From NCBI GenBank assembly GCA_029931535.1, contig JAQPZY010001418.1, positions 644,501-708,500 of the forward strand: a DNA stretch of 64,000 nucleotides, given 5' to 3'. The stretch's first letter is position 1. Every line of letters starts with the position of its first letter. Under the pieces are notes generated by a model, which worked only from the letters and a program-made list of their open reading frames with translations, did not search any database and was not told the origin of the DNA. Position numbers and translations under genes: made by a program. The DNA is from Margaritifera margaritifera (lineage: Eukaryota; Mollusca; Bivalvia; Unionida; Margaritiferidae). Positions 57,463-64,000 of this stretch are shown piece after piece.

Positions 57463-57650
57463 GGAGCTGTTGTGGCTCAGTGCGTAGCGAGTGGAACTCA
57501 GGATCTGAAGGGCGCAGGTTCTAATCCTTCCATCGGATTAGTACGGGGTCGGTTACCATAGTGTTCTCTGGTGAGGCACTTTACTCCAATTGCCTCGCCA
57601 CTAAATAATATACTCGTATTTCTGTGCCGTAAAACACCAAACCAAAGAAA
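57463..57650 (+). mobile_element. tRNA-derived SINE (copy C)
   Basis: Starts GGAGCTGTTGTGGCTCAGTG, with a pol III A-box-like TGGCTCAGTGCG and a B box GGTTCTAATCC (57,518-57,528). The centre GAGGCACTTTACTCCAATTG then CCTCGCC matches the centre of SINE copies A and B, but head and tail differ. The 3' part reads GTGCCGTAAAACACCAAACC. It is therefore another family sharing the central domain. Confidence 0.8.
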
Positions 57651-58109
57651 TGTCATACGTATAAGATATAGATACTGACGTAGCTGATTAGGACTTTAAT
57701 TCCAGGCCTATAAATCTCACACACATTTTTAATTTTTGGGGATCTTTTTTCCCCCTTTTTTTTTTAGGTATTAGATTGATTCTTTCGTGTACAGCAGCGA
57801 TTAAAGATATTAGTTAAATCTTTGCTAGTAAACTCAACAAATAATCCAAGAAGAATATAGATTCGACAAGTCAAGAAAAATATTTCACTTTGAAATGTTC
57901 TTCTGTTGCTGATTTGGGTCAGGATATTTACCTTTATGATTAACACTGCACGTGCCAGATGTAATACGGAAATGAAGTCTTTTGATCTTTAATTCATACT
58001 GTCAATTATAAGGACATTCACATTTTACATTTTGTGATAGCTTGAACATAAAGATCACAGTCATTTGACCACTATTTCTCAGTAGCCATGTTGCATGGTA
58101 TAAACCTTT

Positions 58110-58470
58110 TTCCACATTATATAAAAAATATTTACATCCAGTGTTCATCTAATTACCTGGTATATACCTTTCACTAATTTATATTAAAAAAATATTTACA
58201 TCCAGTGTTCATCTAATTACCTGGTATATACCTTTTACCACATTATATAAAAAATATTTACATCCAGTGTTCATCTAAATACCTGGTATATACCTTTTAC
58301 TAATTTATATATAAAAAATATTTACATCCAGTGTTCATATAATTACCTGGTATATACAATTATACTAATTGATATAAAAAAAAATATTTACATACACTGT
58401 TTACCTAATTACCTGGCATATACCTTTTACCACATTATATAAAAATATATATACATCCACTGTTCGTCTA
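58110..58470. repeat. 62-64-bp tandem repeat, about 6 copies
   Basis: AAATATTTACATCCAGTGTT then CATCTAATTACCTGGTATAT and ACCTTTTAC(C/T)A(C/A)(A/T)TTATAT, with single-base indels in A-runs giving 62-64 bp spacing. Confidence 0.9.
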
Positions 58471-58978
58471 TGGCGTGATCATTTTACTTTGTCTTTTAAA
58501 AATTTGTTGATCAATGCATCTCAAACTGTAGAAACCTTTCGTATGTGTGTTTTTAATTAAAATGTCAGACTTGAGCGATTGCCATGCTAATAGTTGTGAT
58601 TTTTGTTAATTAGATTCATAACCATTCTTTCTCTCTGTATATATATATATATATATGTAGTAAATATCAGCTTATACAGTCAATCAAGTTTAAACGAAGT
58701 TTATCATACATCCAAGCGCTTTAAAGAACAAGACCACGTGGTAATTTTCTCTTCAAATAGATATATTTTGTAATAAGTCATGTATCACACATGCGCCATG
58801 ACAATCGAATAATGATAATTACCATAAACATACACAAAATTTAGTCCTACTATTGAATTCATAATATACATAGATTTATTGAAGGAATCTCTTTGCATAT
58901 CCATTATGCGAGACAGTTTTCTATATGAAAATGCAGTGATTTACTGATTTACACTCTCAAAAGCTTAATGAAATACTG

Positions 58979-58981
<3 letters not shown>

Positions 58982-59041
<60 letters not shown>
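58982..59041. repeat. (TA)n microsatellite
   Basis: About 30 TA units. A shorter (TA)9 lies at 58,639-58,656. Confidence 0.96.
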
Positions 59042-59043
<2 letters not shown>

Positions 59044-59353
59044 ACCGTTAAATCGACGCACTTCGACTGAAGCATCTATAGGCCACTCGACCGGATGAAT
59101 CCATCGTTGTTTTAGTCCAAAATATGACGTGTGTGTTTAAGAATTTTCCAAGCTTCAAGCTATGGTCACGTGCAATAAAGCTTCCAAAACCATATTTTTT
59201 ATTTTTATTTTTTATTCGAGTTGTCGGTTATTTTGAGTTTTACATACTCTAAGGCAAGGGCAGCCTTTTCGCTAGGACGTAGCAAGTAACTCGAATGATG
59301 CCGATCGAGTATTCAAGTGACTGGTTTTGAGTAATCGAAGTTTTACTGTACTT
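59042..59353. mobile_element. pogo/Tigger-like element, right end
   Basis: Ends with GGTTTTGAGTAATCGAAGTT then TTACTGTA. The reverse complement (TACAGTAAAACTTCGATTAC) is a classic pogo/Tigger-type terminus at a TA dinucleotide. Internal words ACTCGAATGATGCCGATCGAG and CGAGTTGTCGG fit the same style. The left terminus is not found; a (TA)n run occupies the expected position. Confidence 0.55.
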
Positions 59354-59510
59354 ACGATTTGATTTTTAATTACATGTGAATTCAAAAGCATTCATAATAT
59401 TGTTTGATATAAATATGTTGAAAACTGAAAGCAAGAAAAGTACGAACTTTTTAAAATTGCATGCTTATTCCTTGCTTCTGGTCCTTTATCATTATATTCA
59501 TAGAGGATAT

Positions 59511-59655
59511 TTTCTTTTCCTACGTTAATACCGGATATATATTTCATCGTATGGTACAAAAAAAGTGATATTTTAACGAGTGGCGAAGCCACGAGTTAAA
59601 ATATACCGTTTTTGGTACCACAAGATGAAATATATCCGGTATTAACGCAGGAAAA
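59511..59655. mobile_element. foldback hairpin element, arms about 70 bp, loop 3 bp
   Basis: The arms run from TTTTCCTACGTTAATACCGG on the left to CCGGTATTAACGCAGGAAAA on the right and meet at ACGAGTGGC-GAA-GCCACGAGT (59,576-59,596). I estimate about 85 percent match over 70 bp. No coding capacity. It is either a foldback MITE or a fused terminal-inverted-repeat pair left by internal deletion. Confidence 0.8.
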
Positions 59656-60146
59656 TAAAACTTTCTTTTTATTATATAACAAAGTTTCTCCAGAATCGAA
59701 GCTTAGAAGATTAAACTCACTATTCAGCACCACACTCCACACCAACCCACCCCTTTTTTCGTAAATTCACCTCACTTTCATAGGCTGGTCATATAAATAT
59801 CAGTGACGCAAGATAGCGGTATGATTGGGTTTACCTAATCTGTCGCAGTAAATTATATTTTTGACATTTTGAAAACTATTTGATCATATTTGACCACAAA
59901 GCAAGTCCGATTCATCAATGCATCACATCGGGTTTATCATTGTTGTCAAGGAAGTATGGGGAAATAACTTCATAGAGACGCGAACTGCGTCGACTCAAAT
60001 TTCGTCAGCAAAAATTAATTTCCTTGTCTGAAATGTAATGCATTTTATATTTATTTGTTCTAGCTCACAAAATGCTTGTTTTTGTTGTTGGAGGTATAAT
60101 TTATGTAGGCACAAACAATCCAGCGTCGCATGGCATGATGGGAAAT

Positions 60147-60201
60147 CTTATATTTTCACATGTGAAAATATAAGGATATATTTTTCACATGTGAAAATAT
60201 A
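60147..60201. repeat. two adjacent palindromes with TTTTCACATGTGAAAA core
   Basis: 60,147-60,174 is a perfect 28-bp palindrome centred on CACATGTG. A second, slightly imperfect one with the same core follows at 60,177-60,201. Possible end-to-end termini of a small transposon. Confidence 0.85.
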
Positions 60202-60304
60202 GGAATGAAAAAATATGAAAATTATTTCGCCATTAAGTTTCTATATTTCACACTAAAGTATATAATAAAATGAAATCACTTGCCAAACATTGTCAAACAC
60301 TTAT

Positions 60305-60403
60305 TCGTAAATCTGGTTTATACAGCAGCCATTTACCGGTAAATCTGGTTTATACAGCAGTCATTTACCGGTAAATCTGGTTTATACAGAAGCCATTTAC
60401 CGG
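60305..60403. repeat. 32-bp tandem repeat, 3 copies
   Basis: TAAATCTGGTTTATACAGCA then GCCATTTACCGG, three near-identical units. Confidence 0.94.
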
Positions 60404-60554
60404 AACATTCATGGGGCTTATCCATGGCAGAACGTTAAAAAATAAATTGTATAAAAATATATGAATTTCCGGTTTGGTGCAAAGGATAAAAGGATTTCAA
60501 TTTATTATCTAGAAGACGATACAAACGTTGCAGGAAATAATATGTCGTAGGCCC

Positions 60555-60668
60555 GTTCTATTGCGTTATGCGTAGGCACCTGTGTTATATTTCTTTATGC
60601 CTAGGTCCCTGTGTTCTATTGCTTCATGCCATGTCCCTTGTGTTATATTGCTTTATGCTAAGGTATTT
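60555..60668. repeat. degenerate 35-bp tandem repeat, about 3 copies
   Basis: TATTGC(T/G)T(T/C)ATGC..AGG.(A/C)CCTGTGTT(A/C)TA repeated with substitutions. Confidence 0.8.
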
Positions 60669-60917
60669 TCATTTAAACCAGCTTGGCATGGTATATGCCG
60701 TATGTTTTAATGCTGTATTCAACTAGGTGTTAAGTAGCATATATTTGGTCTCTCTGCAGACTGGTATATTTTTGGTCCCTGTAAGGCTGTGTTACTACGA
60801 ATCAAACCTATTAAATCTAGTAACCTCTATAAAACTGCCAAAATTGTCGGGTACCGGTAACTTTTATTGTGCATGTATAAAGAGTCTAAGCAATTCATTA
60901 ACCTGTCTACCAAGGTT

Positions 60918-61142
60918 TGGGTTTTTTTTTTTTGGGGGGTGGTGGTGGTGGGGGGGGGGGGGTATGCTTCTTTATGGCACATCAACGCTTTGAAGCTTAT
61001 ATCATTTCGAGGCAAGTATTGTAACGTGCCTTGCCAAGGGCACACCACTGTAGCTGATTCTGGCTGATTCGATGGTGGTAATAGAGCCCGTATACTTCTG
61101 GTCACGAGTCCAACACCTTAACCACTGAGCAACCACAGCGGT
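60918..61142 (-). mobile_element. tRNA-derived SINE (copy B)
   Basis: On the minus strand the head reads GTTGCTCAGTGGTTAAGGTG, with a clear A box (TGGTTAAGG), then TTGGACTCGTGACCAGA, shared with copy A. The B-box region is eroded (ACGGGCTCTATTACC). The centre has GGCAAGGCACGTTACAATAC then TTGCCTCG. The tail is C-rich ending in a T-run on the plus strand (60,921-60,933), that is poly(C) then poly(A). It is the same family as copy A at 44.8 kb. Confidence 0.85.
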
Positions 61143-61214
61143 TAACCAATGTAGTGCTAAAACCAATCCTAGTGCGCATGATCATTTTAGAAACGCGTTA
61201 AAAAAATTGCTATA

Positions 61215-61455
61215 GCCCACATTCGGTACAAAGATGAGGCCCACATTTGGTACAAAGATGAGGCCCACATTCGGTACAAAGATGAGGCCTACATTCGGTA
61301 CAAAGATGAGGCCCACATTTGGTACAAAGATGAGGCCTACATTCAGTACAAATATAAGGCCCACATTCGGTACAAAGATGATGCCTACATTCGGTAAAAA
61401 GATGAGGCCTACATTCGGTACAAAGATGAGGCTTACATTCGGTACAAAGATGAGA
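61215..61455. repeat. 24-bp minisatellite, about 10 copies
   Basis: CACATTCGGTACAAAGATGA then GGCC, 24 bp, with CACATTT and TACATTC variants. Frames encoding MRPTFGTK and its reverse are artefacts. Confidence 0.95.
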
Positions 61456-61937
61456 AATATTAATGGAATATCAGATCCTACGTTTAAAATGTTTTTATGT
61501 AAACATGCGGCTAACTTTAATATTTATAAATAATGACGGTAATCTGCCTAATTGCGAATGAATATTATCATATTATGAAATATGTATTTTGCGGGGAAAA
61601 CAACCATAAACACAGTAATTGGAAAGATTTTCATGCCCTTTTGTAGCTTTACGATATCAATTTACCACATTATGGCGATTATTGTGTGATATTATTTGCA
61701 GAATCAGTTTTCGCTGTGAGTGATAAGGATAACAGGTGAAAGAAAATTGGAATAATCATGCATATAAGGTATAATATTGTATGACTGAAACAACAAGATA
61801 ATTCTCAATCAGCTCAAATGTGTCAGCTCTGTGATGATTGTAATCAACTCTAATGCCTATGATTGTCAATTTAGTCAGAATTTTACTTGATTTCGATGTT
61901 AATTTCTATATCTAATATATTATCATTGATGTCAAAA

Positions 61938-61939
<2 letters not shown>

Positions 61940-62033
<94 letters not shown>
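61940..62033. repeat. (TA)n-(GA)n compound microsatellite
   Basis: About 24 TA units joined to about 22 GA units, mirror image of the (CT)n-(TA)n compound at 41.25 kb. Confidence 0.96.
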
Positions 62034-62036
<3 letters not shown>

Positions 62037-62138
62037 ACAAATATACAACAAACAGAGAGTAAAGTGCTATCCCTGGATTCTATAAGAGAATGCTTGATAA
62101 CATTAACAGAATTTTAAATACGAATAAATAATATTATC

Positions 62139-62237
62139 ATACATACATACATACATACATACATACATACATACATACATACATACATACATACATACAT
62201 ACATACATACATACATACATACATACATACATACATA
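62139..62237. repeat. (CATA)n tetranucleotide microsatellite
   Basis: About 24 perfect units. Confidence 0.97.
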
Positions 62238-63415
62238 ACACTGTTCATTAGGACCACACGTGTATGGACTGTGTTTTTGACGTGTTTTGACCTTGAATAT
62301 GTTTCATATGATCATTGGAAGACCGTTTAGGCGACTTGTTCGTGGTCAAGCAACGTCATTATTCCGAGCAGAGTGTAACCAGACCTTACGCACAGTTATG
62401 AAAACGTGGCAAAACGGGTGAGCGTCCCTGTACCCAACCAGTGTGAAGAAAAACACTGTATGTGTGTTTCTGCGTCCCGACAGTGTACCAGAAACATGGC
62501 TTCATTCACGTGCGAAAATGGATAGGATAGGAAGGAACAAAGATGATGATCTTGCTTCTCTTCAAGCAAACATAAGCTTCGGTTACACTTTGGTCGGAAC
62601 AATGATGTTTGACGACCACAAACAAGGTCGCCCAAACGTACGACCAATGATCAAAGTGAAACGTGTTCCTGGTCAGAGCACCGCCAAAACACTGACCCGA
62701 TTTCTCGCTCAACTTTTTCCGACTACATACAATGTAGAGTGATAATAGCTCCCGTTTTGCACAGTGAATCTCCGTCAAGAACCTGCTGAAATATAAGCTT
62801 TGTGAGAGAAATATGGGAAACGATAGAGAGAAAAGAAAGAGAAAGTTAGAGAAAAATAACCGTGTATACAGTTCGGCAGGTGGAATGGACTAAAATAGAA
62901 GTTTGGATCAAATTTCAAAAATGAACGACGAAATATCGGCAGAACTTCTGAATGTTTATATTATATGAACAGTTTAAACTAGATCATAATGGCGCAGAAT
63001 GACTTAATACACCAAAATGGCATTCTATTACTACATTTAGTACAAGTTTTAAGCAAGATGTACGCTTCTGTCTGGGTTATATAGCCACATGCTTGGAAGC
63101 AATGGGCTTGTTTAACGTCTTAGGACAAAAGATGTATAATTATGGTTCAATACAAAATTTCCAATAACAAAATGAATACTGAAAATATGATATAATAATT
63201 ACTAAAAATCCAGGTAGAAGAATGTACAGATAGATAGTATTATTATTGTTGTTGTCGTCATCTCAAACATTATATCTTGTTTTTACTGATGTTGTAATTT
63301 TATAAAAAATGCTGCATTTCTTAACAATTAATTTACTGATGAGTTCTAGGTATAACGATAGCAAGTAATGCCTGCGTACTTCATCCTTGTTGATCGCTGA
63401 AGATACCTACAATTA
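62238..63415. other. mixed region, no recognisable gene
   Basis: 62,240-62,760 is less AT-rich, with overlapping open frames of about 80-100 codons on both strands (for example 62,443-62,742 plus). None has a recognisable motif, and mutual overlap argues against real genes. A transposon fragment is possible. The remainder is AT-rich. Confidence 0.4.
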
Positions 63416-63572
63416 GTTTCACCCAGGGCCGTCGCTAGTTCGCGATGGACGAAACGGCGCTCTTGGCGAGCGTCGCCTTCGGCGCCCCCCAGTCGGAAAA
63501 AGTACCGCAAACTCCGTGAGCTGCGGGCGGTCGCCCGTATCGCCCGCCCCTTACGACGGCCCTGGTTTCACC
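63416..63572. mobile_element. hAT-type MITE (141 bp), GC-rich, with perfect 8-bp TSD
   Basis: The element spans 63,424-63,564. It begins CAGGGCCGTCG and ends CGACGGCCCTG, a perfect 11-bp terminal inverted repeat. GTTTCACC abuts both ends (63,416-63,423 and 63,565-63,572). It is strikingly GC-rich (GGCGCTCTTGGCGAGCGTCG) in an AT-rich region. It could not encode a protein and would be mobilised by a hAT transposase in trans. A perfect TSD and TIR suggest a young insertion. Confidence 0.92.
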
Positions 63573-64000
63573 TGGGCAAGATTAAGCCAGCCAAGATTAT
63601 ATTTTCCTTGTTCATTTCTTTCCGTACTTTGTCGCATACGTCGGTAAAGGCTGAGGAAAAGTATATTACTAGACTGAGAAAATTACAGGTCGTGAAATAC
63701 CACAAACTAAAGACTAGTTGGCAGCCATCAATAAAGGAAAAGAGAGTACGAATTATTTATTTCAAAATTTACATATTTTAACTCCTTTTAACTAATTTCA
63801 CACAATTTACCTTCATCCCTTACTGAACTACACTGTGTGAAAACCCATACACTGACACACATGTATGCAGGTCTGTGAACATCGAGAACTGGGCCAGCCC
63901 TAGACCAAACAGCACCCCAGACGAGGAGCATGGTCGGCGTCCCCTCCTTCCATTTGTTGAACTTTTGAATACCAGGCGCACCCCTAAACCCCACGCCCCC
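63573..64000. other. window end, nothing firmly recognised
   Basis: Sequence becomes GC-richer toward the right edge (CCAGCCCTAGACCAAACAGC, ACCCCACGCCCCC). A 68-codon minus-strand frame (63,788-63,994) has no recognisable motif. An element or gene may begin here and continue past the edge. Confidence 0.35.

Noticed and set aside
60827..61105. 92-codon minus-strand ORF with Pro/Thr run
   Set aside because: It is the SINE copy B body and C-rich tail translated; the same artefact occurs at copy A.
62396..62778. Overlapping 80-100 codon ORFs on both strands
   Set aside because: No motif, mutually overlapping, no splice or polyA context; kept only as a remark in the region description.

Overview
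The window is AT-rich, non-coding-dominated nuclear DNA from an invertebrate animal. Reasons: very long (TA)n, (CT)n, (CATA)n and (TATG)n microsatellites, more than 20 minisatellite arrays, tRNA-derived SINEs, a CR1/L2-type LINE, hAT and pogo-type non-autonomous DNA transposons, a probable solo LTR, and remnants of a Polinton/Maverick-like element. The SINE architecture and the mix of repeats look molluscan, perhaps bivalve. That is inference from memory of such genomes, not a database result. No bacterial features, rRNA, functional tRNA or CRISPR array was seen, and no intact multi-exon host gene could be recognised. Two stretches (about 22.0-22.25 kb and 45.97-46.02 kb) end in good splice-donor sequences and could be 5' exons of host genes.

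Layout. 0-0.55 kb: decayed N-terminal part of a Polinton-like type B DNA polymerase on the minus strand, running off the left edge. 5.1-5.95 kb: an orphan plus-strand ORF in a similar compact style. 8.2-8.8 kb: 27-bp minisatellite. 8.9-9.75 kb: a cluster of TTATTAC/GTAATAA motifs. 11.54-14.76 kb: a 3.2-kb CR1/L2-like LINE with a 9-bp target-site duplication and endonuclease and reverse transcriptase broken by frameshifts. 14.88-15.7 kb: 38-bp satellite organised as a perfect 152-bp tetramer. 18-29 kb: several minisatellites, a diverged 450-bp duplication and a hAT MITE with TSD. 30.26-31.01 kb: probable solo LTR. 31.7-43.6 kb: the densest minisatellite territory, including two arrays of about 41 copies each (44 bp and 29 bp) and two LINE 3' fragments. 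44.8-46 kb: SINE and candidate first exon.

47.9-55.8 kb is the most notable part. It is a decayed but gene-dense block of small ORFs on both strands: a multi-membrane-segment protein, several 36-85 aa proteins including a tandem paralog pair, a protein whose coding sequence has expanded into a 42/41-bp minisatellite, a probable virion-type protein, and the N-terminal half of a protein-primed type B DNA polymerase. Together they read as one fossil Polinton/Maverick (adintovirus-like) element lacking recognisable integrase, packaging ATPase, protease and the polymerase catalytic half. Several ORFs have stop codons that overlap or abut AATAAA polyadenylation signals, as in compact DNA viruses.

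55.8-64 kb: pogo/Tigger-like fragments, two SINEs, a strong foldback hairpin, perfect palindromes, more short tandem arrays, and a 141-bp hAT MITE with a perfect 8-bp TSD.
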